This document shows, in pieces, positions 1 to 9,153 of a stretch of 64,000 nt of DNA. The stretch is taken from contig BCGQ01000009.1 of the NCBI GenBank assembly GCA_001599355.1, positions 310,001 to 374,000 of the forward strand. Direction: 5' to 3'. The notes below the pieces were generated by a model. That model searched no databases. It had not been told where the DNA came from and saw only the letters and a list, made by a program, of their open reading frames with translations. Made by a program: the position numbers and the translations under genes. Origin of the DNA: Nakazawaea peltata (Eukaryota > Ascomycota > Pichiomycetes > Alaninales > Pachysolenaceae). Within the stretch, counting starts at the first letter, position 1, and each line of letters starts with the position of its first letter.

Positions 1-578
1 ACAATTTGTATCCTACGATCTTCGAGACAAATTCTCTTAGACTACTTCTCTGAGACTACTTCTCTGAGACTACTTCTCTGAGACTACCCCTCCCAGACTT
101 CTGCCTTTGAGGCCACTTTCCGGTATCCAAACCTTGTGTATATTTTTATCTATTTGATCAATTAAATCTCTATATTGATCTATAATGAATGATTATGATT
201 ATGAAACTGTAGGAAGGGAAACAGTAATGACTAGTACATTCTTCTGAGCGTTTATAACTGGAAGCTACTCTATCATCATTGCCCAAGCCATCCCCAATCT
301 CTCCTATACTTCAATTTCTGTCTTCACTCTTGCTCACGAAAGGTTATGAGCCCCCAGGAAAGAGTAATTGATAACCACAAGTTCAGATAGATGGGAATGA
401 TGAAGTTCAATATTCATTGATCAAGAACTAAAGCCCCACCATGGCATCTCTACAACACACTAAATCTCAATTCTTATATTTTACAAACTAATTCTATATC
501 ATATTTAAGATAAATAATGTCAACTTACAAGTCAATTCACCATAAATATTCCATGGCAATCACATCATCTAGACATGA
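1..578. other. intergenic DNA downstream of DNF1
   Basis: This AT-rich stretch follows the 3' end of the minus-strand flippase gene, and no convincing coding region is visible in it. Its one obvious structure is a 14-bp tandem repeat near the left edge, listed separately. The rest is probably 3' untranslated and terminator sequence of the flippase gene together with the flank of a neighbour outside the window. Confidence 0.6.
41..96. repeat. 14-bp tandem repeat, 3 perfect copies plus 1 degenerate
   Basis: The unit ACTACTTCTCTGAG occurs perfectly three times at 41-54, 55-68 and 69-82. A fourth copy at 83-96 has drifted to ACTACCCCTCCCAG, and a partial copy precedes the array. The identity of the three copies suggests recent expansion by slippage. 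No coding role is apparent. Confidence 0.9.
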
Positions 579-3500
579 CTAAACACCATGCTTAACGCTA
601 ATGGATCTCCTACCATTCTTCTCCTCAAAATGCATAGGAATCTCTTGAGTATTGACGGTCAAAGTACTTTCATTGACCAAATGCTCAATACCATGACCCC
701 TCTCGGCCAAATCTTCTCCGCCAAAACTGAAATCATTGTAATCACGATTACCAACCATTTCAGCAAGTGGAACCTTATCCTCATAATCATTAATAGGATC
801 CCATCCCATCTTAAGACGTTCACGAATAATAGTGATGTCCTTAGGCCACATATATTCATGAATAACATTGTAGATGAACCTAGGAATAAGACACATGATA
901 ACTCCGACAAAACAACATGCCCAGAATGAAAGTGATCCATAAAGTTGATGGGCACTATCATAGAATTCACCGGAATAAGTTGCCGAAGACCAAACTCCAG
1001 TCCACCCGAATACAATCAAGATAGACAAAGCAATAAAGAGCAACGACAACCAATCCCAACGTTTTTGGTTCATCAAGATATACAAATTACACGACACAAT
1101 CGCAATTGTAGATACCATAGCTCCCATCAAGTATCTATGATCAAGAGTCAAAGCATTTTGAGTCACAAAGTTATGCTTGTAATAAACCCAATATGGATAG
1201 AAGAAAGAAATCACCGATTGGTAGAATGCATCGGTCATATACCACCAGAACTTGGTCATGGTCCATTCACTTCTCAAAATACCTGTTTGATATAATTGCG
1301 GAACAAGAATCGATACCGTATCACTGACATCTTGGTCCAAAACTCCCAAGAAAATGACAGGTAACGAGGTGAACAGCAAGTTATAGAACATCAAATAAGT
1401 ATATTCGAACAAATAAGACCCGTCAAAGTCATTGTAGATTCCATACCAGAATAACAGAATGGTGAAAATGACATTCTTATAAAAGAAACTTGGAATCATC
1501 TCCGCAAGACGTTTATAAGACCATCTTCCATGGACAAGAACTAATCTAGTAAGGAATCTAAATTGACCAAAGGCATAATCCGAAGACATTACGGCAGCAC
1601 GACCTTCTTCTCCTGCGATTCCTACACCTACATCGGCTGCTTGGATCATGGCCACATCATTGGAACCATCTCCAATAGCCAAAGTCATAACTTTCAAGTC
1701 ATTCTTCACCATCTTGACCACGGCAGCCTTCTGAGCCGGTGAAACACGACAACAAAGCACGGCTTTACATTGTTTACAAAGCAAAAGGAACTTTCTCTGG
1801 GTCTCTGAATCTTTCAAAGCCAACTTTAACAGATCTCCATCAATAATTAATCCAAAATTTCCATGTGGAGGTGAATGATCTTTTCTAGCATCTTCTAATT
1901 CCGCAAAATTTCCTTGCATACCGAAGTATTTGTCCAAATAAACCTCAATTGTTCTAGTAACAAGCTTTTTAGGATTAGAATTGAGCTCGGCCAGTTCACC
2001 AGCTCCAAATAATTTATCACTATCCTCCAAATCTTGGGATTTTATCAATAACAAATCCATATCATTGTCCAACAAATTACAAGAGAACCCAATATTGATA
2101 GCTGTCTCGACTTTATCACCAGTAAGAACCCATAATTTGATTCCCAGCTCGGCCAATGTCGCAATAGAGTCAGGAACTCCATCTTGCAAACGATCTTCAA
2201 TCAGAGTTCCACCTAAAAGTATCAACTCTCTCTCAATACTATCGGCAACTTCCTCCATACGTTCTTCTCTACGAACTAACGCGGCAGACAGCTCCTCGTG
2301 GCGTTTATTCCACTCAAGGTACTCCTCCCACGTCAATCTACGTTGTGCTATACATAAAGTACGTAAACCCTCGGTTGCAAACTCTTCCAAATCGGCAGAT
2401 GTCTTCTCCAACAATCCCTGATCATTCTTACTTGATAATCTTGAGTAAATGATGGAATCAGCACCTTTACAAAGCAATAACAGAGACAGTTGACCACCCA
2501 GTTCTGCAGCAGGAATCTTAATGATTGCACTCATTCTCTTTCTGGTAGAATTGAACTCCAAAATGTTCAATACTTGATACTCTTTCTCAATTCCTTGAAC
2601 ATTAAGAACTACACCAGTTTTAGTACGATTTACAAACGAGAAACCCATATCACGAGCAGTAGCAACAAGAGCAGCTTCATCAGGAGATTGCAGCTTCAAT
2701 AAAATCTTACCTGGCTGCTTAGGATCCTCATCTGTCAACACAGAATGACACAACAGTAACAGTAACATGAAATGCTCATTAGACTGTTTCTGTTGAACTC
2801 CAGCACCCCCCTTCAAATCCAGAACAAACTCTTTCGACACAAAAGTCAAATCTGAAATATCCAGTTGAGAATTAACGGCAATTTCTTGCAATTCATTGTA
2901 CATATCCACCTTATCGAGCTCGATCTCTTCTCTTTCCTTGGCCAGCTCGGCCTTGACATCAATTCCTTGTCTCTTACGAATCCCAGCATACAGTTCAGTG
3001 TATGCTCTTCCATACAGAACTCCATTTATAGTACATTTCTTGAATTCCATGACATTCTGGGTCAAAGTACCCGTCTTATCACTGAAAATATACTCAATTT
3101 GACCCAAATCATCCGAGATATTCCACGATTTAGGCGTACATGGGTAATCTAACCTATCGTAATACATATTAACGTCGGAATAGATGAAAAACAGCTGCAG
3201 GGTCTTGATAATCTCGATCGAAATATAAAGAGAAATAGGAACCAACGACTGGTACAAAATCACAGCTACAAAGAAACTGATGATTCCATTAGTAGCAGCA
3301 GAGCCTCCAATAGTTCCAAATTCGAAATAATCTCTGGAAGTTCCATGTTTCGAGTAATAAACTCCATTAATGATACCGGAAACAAGACATAACACGAATA
3401 ACAAGGCGAAATTCAAAACTACGGGATAATTTAAGTCTCTAGTGATTCTAGATCTTTTACTAGGAGTAATTCCGGCATTCAAACGGATCTTTGTATCCTC

Positions 3501-5231
3501 TCCAGTGAAAATTACAAGCCCAACAGCCCATCTGGTATTTCTCAATGTACAACCTCTCAACATCATATTATTTATAGTAATCAGCTCATTCAGAACCTCA
3601 CCATTTTCATCCCCCTTGACATAATACTTGAAATTACCCTGATAACTGTACAAATTAGCATGTGGTCCTTCACTTTCGACCCAGCATTTCATCCTGGCAA
3701 AGTCTCTCGAATGGTGAACATCATTAGCTGTACATTTGAGCAGTTGACGAACTTTCAAGTTTGTTTCTCCATCAAGATCCTTAGTTTCAACGTAACAAGC
3801 CCCATCTTCATCGGAGGTTGCCAAAATCACCAAATCTGCCGGAATTTCGTCATTGTTGTTGATTCTCACCAAATCTCCAACTTTGACGTTTTTCCACAGA
3901 TCACGAACAAACTTGGAATTCGAGTTGGAGACCTCATTTCTGTTCACAAGTGGCTTGGTTTGGCCATGTTTATGCAGAGCATCCGCCAGATCCGCAAATG
4001 GATTACTCATATCTTGAAGTTGCATAGATCTACGAGAAATTATATCAGTATCTAAAGAGGTTCTAGCACTAACAGCCTCATTTACACCCCCATGACGTTT
4101 CTTATACTTATCTCTCTTCAGTTTTAATCTTCCTTCCTTAGTCAGATGAGCCTGAACAAAATGAATAAAAGCAAAAAGAAGACGAGAATTCAGTTTCTTG
4201 AACTTTCTCCAAAGAGACACATTGTCCAGTAAACAGTTCGGATTGTCGACTCCCACCAATATATGAGTCACGGTATTATTCAATTCCATATCCAAGACGG
4301 TTCTTCTCGAATCTTCAAGCAGGTCCTTGAACAGAGTGATACAAACAATCACAATTAACGGAACAGCCGAAAGAACAGGACTCGGCACTCCAAAAATACT
4401 GAAAAATCCAAGAATAATCATCGCAAGGAAGTAAATATTAGCCACATTCTTGAATTGGAACCACAAATTCTTCGGAATGAACGATAATGGTGTATATTTG
4501 GTGGTTCTGATCTTATTTCTCAGGTATTGCACGATCGGCTCGCCCTTCTTGTCCAATTTTTCATCTGGGAGAGGCAAATTCCAATAGACCTCACGGAACT
4601 CGTTCCTCTTTCCCTCCCCTTCTTCATCAGAATCGGAATCGGCCGTATGAGGATTCGATGTCGTGCTCATTGCCCTTCTAATCGACAGGTTACGAGCCCC
4701 CCATTTGAACGTCCTTGACCGGCCCAACACCGGCTTTCCTTTCTTAGTCTTCAATGTCCCGAATCTATGACGCTTCATTATAGTCCTATTCCTTTGCACT
4801 CCTTCAATATTGGACTCCTCATCAAAGTTGACCTCCTCCTCTTGTAAATTATTCAGTGGATATTTATGCCCATTGATAAGGAAGGTGGCATTCTGCCCAA
4901 TCAGAGGTGTCTCCTGAATACTGTCGATAGACTTGGAGTCGGCATCATACGAAAATTGACGTTGACCGGACTCCCCTCTCACCCCCGATCCTTCCCTAAT
5001 AGCTTTAGAATTTGGCGTCCCATTCCGCGAATAGGCCTGGCCCGGTTTCTTCAATATGCTCCGTTGACGCGGTAATGGCAGACTACTGAAACTGAAATCC
5101 TCATCCTCCAGATCCGAATGGAAGCTGATATCGTTGAAATCAGGCGCCAGATCATCGGCAAATGGCGACCCCATCTCGTTGTTATTACTAATACCAGCGC
5201 CACGCGACGCTTTATTAGGAGTCGAGGTCAT
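579..5231 (-). CDS. DNF1: P4-type ATPase, phospholipid flippase (DNF1/DNF2 type)
   Basis: This 1550-aa protein should flip phospholipids from the outer to the inner leaflet of the plasma membrane, working in endocytosis and polarity. The N-terminal PLPDE...RNKIRTTKY block, the DKTGTLTQN phosphorylation motif, LWVLTGDK and GDGSNDVAMI are all present, with about ten membrane segments. The long insert after the SLWRRFKK-like region and the sequence DYPCTPKSWNISDDLG match Dnf1/Dnf2 rather than Dnf3 or Drs2. Length is close to S. cerevisiae Dnf1 (1571 aa). The start is the first ATG. Many CTG codons fall at alanine positions of Dnf1, for example two within the IIKTxQ block at 3192-3200 and two in FMLxLxLCHSV at 2754-2762, so the true protein has Ala there. 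A Cdc50-type partner is expected but is not in the window. Confidence 0.95.
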   Translation of the reverse strand: MTSTPNKASRGAGISNNNEMGSPFADDLAPDFNDISFHSDLEDEDFSFSSLPLPRQRSILKKPGQAYSRNGTPNSKAIREGSGVRGESGQRQFSYDADSKSIDSIQETPLIGQNATFLINGHKYPLNNLQEEEVNFDEESNIEGVQRNRTIMKRHRFGTLKTKKGKPVLGRSRTFKWGARNLSIRRAMSTTSNPHTADSDSDEEGEGKRNEFREVYWNLPLPDEKLDKKGEPIVQYLRNKIRTTKYTPLSFIPKNLWFQFKNVANIYFLAMIILGFFSIFGVPSPVLSAVPLIVIVCITLFKDLLEDSRRTVLDMELNNTVTHILVGVDNPNCLLDNVSLWRKFKKLNSRLLFAFIHFVQAHLTKEGRLKLKRDKYKKRHGGVNEAVSARTSLDTDIISRRSMQLQDMSNPFADLADALHKHGQTKPLVNRNEVSNSNSKFVRDLWKNVKVGDLVRINNNDEIPADLVILATSDEDGACYVETKDLDGETNLKVRQLLKCTANDVHHSRDFARMKCWVESEGPHANLYSYQGNFKYYVKGDENGEVLNELITINNMMLRGCTLRNTRWAVGLVIFTGEDTKIRLNAGITPSKRSRITRDLNYPVVLNFALLFVLCLVSGIINGVYYSKHGTSRDYFEFGTIGGSAATNGIISFFVAVILYQSLVPISLYISIEIIKTLQLFFIYSDVNMYYDRLDYPCTPKSWNISDDLGQIEYIFSDKTGTLTQNVMEFKKCTINGVLYGRAYTELYAGIRKRQGIDVKAELAKEREEIELDKVDMYNELQEIAVNSQLDISDLTFVSKEFVLDLKGGAGVQQKQSNEHFMLLLLLCHSVLTDEDPKQPGKILLKLQSPDEAALVATARDMGFSFVNRTKTGVVLNVQGIEKEYQVLNILEFNSTRKRMSAIIKIPAAELGGQLSLLLLCKGADSIIYSRLSSKNDQGLLEKTSADLEEFATEGLRTLCIAQRRLTWEEYLEWNKRHEELSAALVRREERMEEVADSIERELILLGGTLIEDRLQDGVPDSIATLAELGIKLWVLTGDKVETAINIGFSCNLLDNDMDLLLIKSQDLEDSDKLFGAGELAELNSNPKKLVTRTIEVYLDKYFGMQGNFAELEDARKDHSPPHGNFGLIIDGDLLKLALKDSETQRKFLLLCKQCKAVLCCRVSPAQKAAVVKMVKNDLKVMTLAIGDGSNDVAMIQAADVGVGIAGEEGRAAVMSSDYAFGQFRFLTRLVLVHGRWSYKRLAEMIPSFFYKNVIFTILLFWYGIYNDFDGSYLFEYTYLMFYNLLFTSLPVIFLGVLDQDVSDTVSILVPQLYQTGILRSEWTMTKFWWYMTDAFYQSVISFFYPYWVYYKHNFVTQNALTLDHRYLMGAMVSTIAIVSCNLYILMNQKRWDWLSLLFIALSILIVFGWTGVWSSATYSGEFYDSAHQLYGSLSFWACCFVGVIMCLIPRFIYNVIHEYMWPKDITIIRERLKMGWDPINDYEDKVPLAEMVGNRDYNDFSFGGEDLAERGHGIEHLVNESTLTVNTQEIPMHFEEKNGRRSISVKHGV

Positions 5232-5493
5232 GCTGATATATTTGTATGCAACTTGCCCAGATTGAGTGTCCTTTGGTAGATTGATGGGCAGAGATGAAGA
5301 TACTTCGGGTCAATTGCGAGATATCGCTGATGTGTTGCACCTCAATCGCGGGTTCCTTTTTAGATTGGGATCAATTTGTTGCTTAGTGTGAAAAATTTTT
5401 ATAGGGGTGGGATTTGCCCTGTTTGGCAGGAGGGGCAAGATCGGGAGGGACAAAGGGAACGAAGCCACGATGGTGGGCAGTGCACTGAGGATA

Positions 5494-5505
5494 GGGGGGG
5501 GGGGG
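5494..5505. repeat. run of 12 consecutive G
   Basis: Twelve uninterrupted guanines lie in the DNF1 upstream region, in otherwise mixed sequence. Such runs are length-unstable and prone to sequencing error. Confidence 0.85.
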
Positions 5506-6129
5506 ATCAAAAGTTTTTAGGCAGTTGAGAGTCAGAGGAGTAGCAGATGAGAGACAGATAGGAGGTAGAGAAGAGGTAAGTGAGAGTCAGGCTTGCGATA
5601 AGTAGCTACACTTGTATAGATTTGGTTCAATAGTTCAATAGTTGTACTGAGAGTTTCTCCCACTACTTGCCCTTGCCCTTGGGTCATTACAAAGAGGGGA
5701 TTTCACTCACCATTTTACTACACATCGACAGATCAGATTTTCCTTCTTTCCACTTATACAGCCATACACACCTTTCTACTACTTCACTGACCACCCCCGT
5801 TGTCTCCTGGACCCTCCTGGACCTCCCTACTTCAACCTCTCTCCCTACCCCTTCTTCTCCTTGTTCTTGCCCTTATCAACTTACTAATATCCGGCTCTCC
5901 CGGATCGCGCACAAACAATACGATCGGATCATCGCGCTCGGGCAAATTTAGGGCAAACCACTTAAGGAACGAGATCAATCGAAGGAACTTAAGACAGCAC
6001 AGCGAGATAGGCGACTCAATACCTGATAACGATCATTGAGGGCTACAATACCCAATAATATCTGTACAAACTAGAATTGAACCTTATTTATCATCCAATC
6101 CTAATCCCGTCTGTCCCTCCCATCACTCC

Positions 6130-6198
6130 TCGGTTCATCTGTTCGGTGCATCTTTTCGGTTCATCGGCCTCGGTTCATCGGCCTCGGCTCCTCGTTCC
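6130..6198. repeat. degenerate 13-14 bp tandem repeat (CGGTTCATCGGCCT)
   Basis: Five diverged units begin with CGGTTCATC, CGGTGCATC, CGGTTCATCGGCCT (two perfect adjacent copies) and CGGCTCCTCG. The array is about 200-290 bp beyond the 3' end of DFG5, in the DNF1 upstream gap. Confidence 0.8.
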
Positions 6199-6330
6199 TG
6201 TCCTGCCCTCCCTCCTACACATCTCTCCCTCGTTTCTCGCTTCCCCTCTTGCCCTTCTAATGCATGCGCTGTCCGTTCCATTAGTACCACACCGATTCGT
6301 AGACTGCTCACTCATATAAATACATCTACA

Positions 6331-6368
6331 TTTCCAAATCAGGAAATAAAATCAATTTCCAAATCAGG
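6331..6368. promoter_or_regulatory. paired TTTCCAAATCAGG boxes, one an Mcm1-like palindrome
   Basis: TTTCCAAATCAGGAAA at 6331-6346 fits the MADS-box pattern TTTCC-N6-GGAAA bound by Mcm1 in yeasts. A second TTTCCAAATCAGG begins at 6356, 25 bp later. The pair sits just beyond the DFG5 stop codon and more than 1 kb from the DNF1 ATG, so it may instead be 3' UTR sequence. Regulatory function is inferred only. Confidence 0.35.
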
Positions 6369-6414
6369 TATCTACGAAACCTATCTCTCTTTACGACTTT
6401 TATTCAATTCCATA

Positions 6415-7770
6415 CTAAAATATCATCCATGATCCTCCTCCAAACATCACAGCCAACACAACTGCGGTCAAAATACCAGCTCCCAGCTTGTCCTTAGTGG
6501 TAATGGTCAAATCATTATTCTCAGAACTATCAGAATTGGTATTAGTACCAGCATTGGCATCTCCCTTGGAACTTCCTCCCTTCTCAGCTGTATATGGCAG
6601 TGGTCTCTCATGAATAAGGGTGTTTTGGATGATTTCTAAAGCACACTGTTGCTCTCCTAAACCGTACCATCCGTCCCAGCCACCATAACTCCAGTTCATA
6701 CCACAGGTATGACCATCAGTACCTCCAGAACACGATTGCAGAGCTCCCACAGCAGAATCAGTGATATATCCATCGATAGTATCACTAAAGTCTGGAATCA
6801 AAATGGACGTCAATCCCAACATTCTTGAAAATACAGACTTGAAAGATCTTTCATCAGTGTTACATGTACCAGACTGTTGACATTGTCTCTCATAGATAAT
6901 ATTAGTAGAAGCATTGATGAAGATGGAAATACCATTCAACACATTCTCAGCACGGGTCTTCCATGTCTCATCTTCAGTATAATTGTACAAATAAGCACAG
7001 CCGGCTAAGTACAATCCAAAGTTATAAGTCCATTGAGACTCAGTGATCGAAGTACAGTTGTCATCGATACTAGCACCATCGTAAATCGAATAAGAATCCC
7101 CAGATAACACGGCAAATTGAACATTGGTAACCCATTCCCACATGGTCTCACATTTCTCAACATAGGTATCGTTAGAAGTATATCTAGCCAAACGAGCTCC
7201 AATATTGAACATACACCCGGTCGAAATGGTATTCTTATAATCATATCCGGAATTCCAAGTGAAGATCTGCCATCTTAAACCTCCTCCACAATATTCGGTA
7301 TCCCAACGCTTCCACATGGTATTGAAAACCAGCTGACTTAACAGTAACCAACCAGGCTCATCATCTGGCGGATTGGTGAAATTACGCTCGGCCAGCGCCA
7401 TAACAACAATACCCCATAATCCTTGATCATCATTACCTTCCGTAGTAGACTGGTTAGATGGAATATAATCGTTATCTGAACCCTTTTGCAGCATCAACAG
7501 ATCATAAATAGTCTCCTCATATGTGTCATTCTGACAATACCACCACATATCCAATAATCCTCCCCACAGCTCACCAGCCTGCCACCAATAATATGGCGAT
7601 TGGAACATACCTACCGTTCCTCCATACCTAGTTCCCTCATAATAATCCATCATACCATCGGCGATCAACCCTACGGCGTTACAAACTGATTCGGTACTAC
7701 TGGTATCCAAACTGATCAGTTCCACGGCGCCCACAGCTACCGCTGCCGCAATCCACTGTTTAATCTGCAT
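6415..7770 (-). CDS. DFG5: GPI-anchored GH76 alpha-1,6-mannanase-like cell-wall protein
   Basis: This 451-aa protein belongs to glycoside hydrolase family 76, like Dfg5/Dcw1 of S. cerevisiae (about 450 aa). These enzymes are thought to process GPI-anchor glycans and link wall proteins to beta-glucan. A hydrophobic N-terminal signal sequence (about residues 1-20) and a hydrophobic C-terminal tail preceded by a Ser/Asn-rich segment indicate secretion and GPI attachment. The acidic motif EGNDDQGLWG (about residues 111-120) fits the family's catalytic Asp pair, and many Asn-X-Ser/Thr sites are visible. The start is a clear ATG. Yeasts often carry two paralogues; whether this is the DFG5 or DCW1 copy cannot be settled here. 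Confidence 0.9.
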   Translation of the reverse strand: MQIKQWIAAAVAVGAVELISLDTSSTESVCNAVGLIADGMMDYYEGTRYGGTVGMFQSPYYWWQAGELWGGLLDMWWYCQNDTYEETIYDLLMLQKGSDNDYIPSNQSTTEGNDDQGLWGIVVMALAERNFTNPPDDEPGWLLLSQLVFNTMWKRWDTEYCGGGLRWQIFTWNSGYDYKNTISTGCMFNIGARLARYTSNDTYVEKCETMWEWVTNVQFAVLSGDSYSIYDGASIDDNCTSITESQWTYNFGLYLAGCAYLYNYTEDETWKTRAENVLNGISIFINASTNIIYERQCQQSGTCNTDERSFKSVFSRMLGLTSILIPDFSDTIDGYITDSAVGALQSCSGGTDGHTCGMNWSYGGWDGWYGLGEQQCALEIIQNTLIHERPLPYTAEKGGSSKGDANAGTNTNSDSSENNDLTITTKDKLGAGILTAVVLAVMFGGGSWMIF

Positions 7771-7864
7771 CTTCTATATGTCCTCCCACGTCCAGATCAA
7801 CAACTTCAACCAGCTTCAACTTAGATCAAGGATTATTAACAGCACTTTTATTTACCTTTTCTGA

Positions 7865-7876
7865 GAAAAATTTTAG
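7865..7876 (-). promoter_or_regulatory. RRPE-like box upstream of DFG5
   Basis: GAAAAATTTTAG lies about 95 bp upstream of the DFG5 ATG. It is one of several copies of the GAAAAATTTT core found upstream of genes in this window. Function is inferred from the RRPE element of S. cerevisiae. Confidence 0.4.
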
Positions 7877-8061
7877 TTTCTATTTTTGGTAATTGGGGCG
7901 CAGAACTAAGCGGAACTAAGACAGGGGTTAGTGGGGAGAAGGAGGGGATGATGGTGGATGATCGGAGGGGGTTGGGGTGCTGACGATTTGACAGGAAGCT
8001 ACCAGGACAGATCGGAGACTACATCACTACAAATTAACATACTACTTGATTTCTTTAATCA

Positions 8062-8799
8062 TTATTTCAAGCCTACTTTCCCCCAAAGATAACGTAAATC
8101 TGACGTCACAAATCCGCCTGAAATTTCCTTAATAGGCAAGTCAGGGGTTATATATCCGCTCCGATACTCTCGATCTATGAGGATACCAGTGATGCCGGCA
8201 TTGATGGCAGACTCCAAATCTTTAGTCTTGTCATCACCTATATGCCAGATCTCATCTCTATCAATGTGTGGAAAGTCTTTTAAAACACTGGCCTCCCAAA
8301 ATTTAATACTTGGTTTCGAACACTCAAGATCGTAAGAAACATACATCTTATCGAATTTATGGGCAAGTCCAAACGACTCAAGGACCGGTTTGAGACGGTC
8401 GTCCGAGTTACTACTAACTACTAAATGACACCCGTGAGCTTTCAGTTCCAGAACAAACTCTTCCACATCCGGATATAACAGATAAGCTTCTTGGTCTACA
8501 AAACGATCGAAAAGTGTCTTTTTTAACTCGGGGCTCGCACGCCCTTTAAACACTATATCTATCACACGGTCCCACCATTGAGCAGGACTCATCCCATCTA
8601 CTTTCCCATAGTTGGGGAACTCTTTAGCAGTACTTACGACTGCCTGTATAACTGTACATTCTTCAATGGGCTCGAGATTTTCGATGAACTTCTTACCCAC
8701 TTTGAAATATTGAACACTAACAGGTTCCTTGGGCGTGTAGATCGTCCCAAAGGCATCTAACGAGATCACTTTAGGAAGACGGAGTCTGGTCTTAGACAT
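8062..8799 (-). CDS. DPI35: HAD-superfamily hydrolase, DPI35-like
   Basis: This 245-aa protein is a haloacid-dehalogenase-like phosphatase of the HDHD3/Dpi35 group, with unknown physiological substrate. Motif I reads LDAFGTIYTPK near the N-terminus, matching the DAYGTLYTPK of the S. cerevisiae protein. The conserved QWW, VSSNSD (motif II) and HIGDDKTKDLESA (motif IV) follow in order. The second aspartate of the canonical DxD motif is replaced by Phe, as in this subfamily, so classical phosphatase chemistry is uncertain. I start at the ATG giving MSKTRLRLPKV; upstream in-frame sequence has only a GTG. The gene shares a divergent promoter of about 350 bp with RAD5. Confidence 0.85.
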   Translation of the reverse strand: MSKTRLRLPKVISLDAFGTIYTPKEPVSVQYFKVGKKFIENLEPIEECTVIQAVVSTAKEFPNYGKVDGMSPAQWWDRVIDIVFKGRASPELKKTLFDRFVDQEAYLLYPDVEEFVLELKAHGCHLVVSSNSDDRLKPVLESFGLAHKFDKMYVSYDLECSKPSIKFWEASVLKDFPHIDRDEIWHIGDDKTKDLESAINAGITGILIDREYRSGYITPDLPIKEISGGFVTSDLRYLWGKVGLK

Positions 8800-9153
8800 G
8801 TCAATCACCGTATCTGACTCAAAAAACACGAATTGTCAATTAAGCCTTTTCAAGTGATTTGTTTGATAGTATATTGATCACTGAACCACTCTTACAACTA
8901 TTCTGTAAGTTGACCCAGCGTTCAACTGGTTATTGTATTTGAGTCTTTCCTGGCTTTGGATATGAACTAATAATGTTCGTATACTGCTCATCTCGATCAA
9001 TTCATATTTAGATCACTTCTATTATTCGTATTATGCTCATCACAATTACCATCTCTTTTAATTTTTCGCTCCGCATTTTTCACGCGTCCTCGATGAGATG
9101 GCAAAAGACGACACGGTGACGCCAGTACCCAAGCTGAACCATTATCTACCGTT
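8800..9153. other. divergent promoter region between DPI35 and RAD5
   Basis: This 354-bp AT-rich spacer separates the divergent starts of DPI35 and RAD5. It contains an ACGCGT (MCB) hexamer near the RAD5 side, listed separately, and an AATTTTTCGC stretch just before it. Confidence 0.7.
9082..9087 (+). promoter_or_regulatory. MCB box (ACGCGT) upstream of RAD5
   Basis: A perfect ACGCGT lies about 67 bp before the RAD5 ATG. In S. cerevisiae this hexamer binds MBF and drives late-G1 expression of replication and repair genes. The hexamer is seen directly; cell-cycle control is inferred. Confidence 0.55.

Larger units (their letters stand above)
5232..6414. other. intergenic region: DNF1 promoter and DFG5 3' flank
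   Basis: This gap of about 1.2 kb holds the DNF1 promoter and the DFG5 terminator. Visible structures are an RRPE-like TGAAAAATTTTT at 5389-5400 (about 160 bp upstream of the DNF1 ATG), a run of 12 G at 5494-5505, pyrimidine-rich tracts, a degenerate 13-14 bp tandem repeat near 6130-6198 and two copies of TTTCCAAATCAGG near the DFG5 end. Short open frames in it lack codon structure and recognisable motifs. Confidence 0.7.
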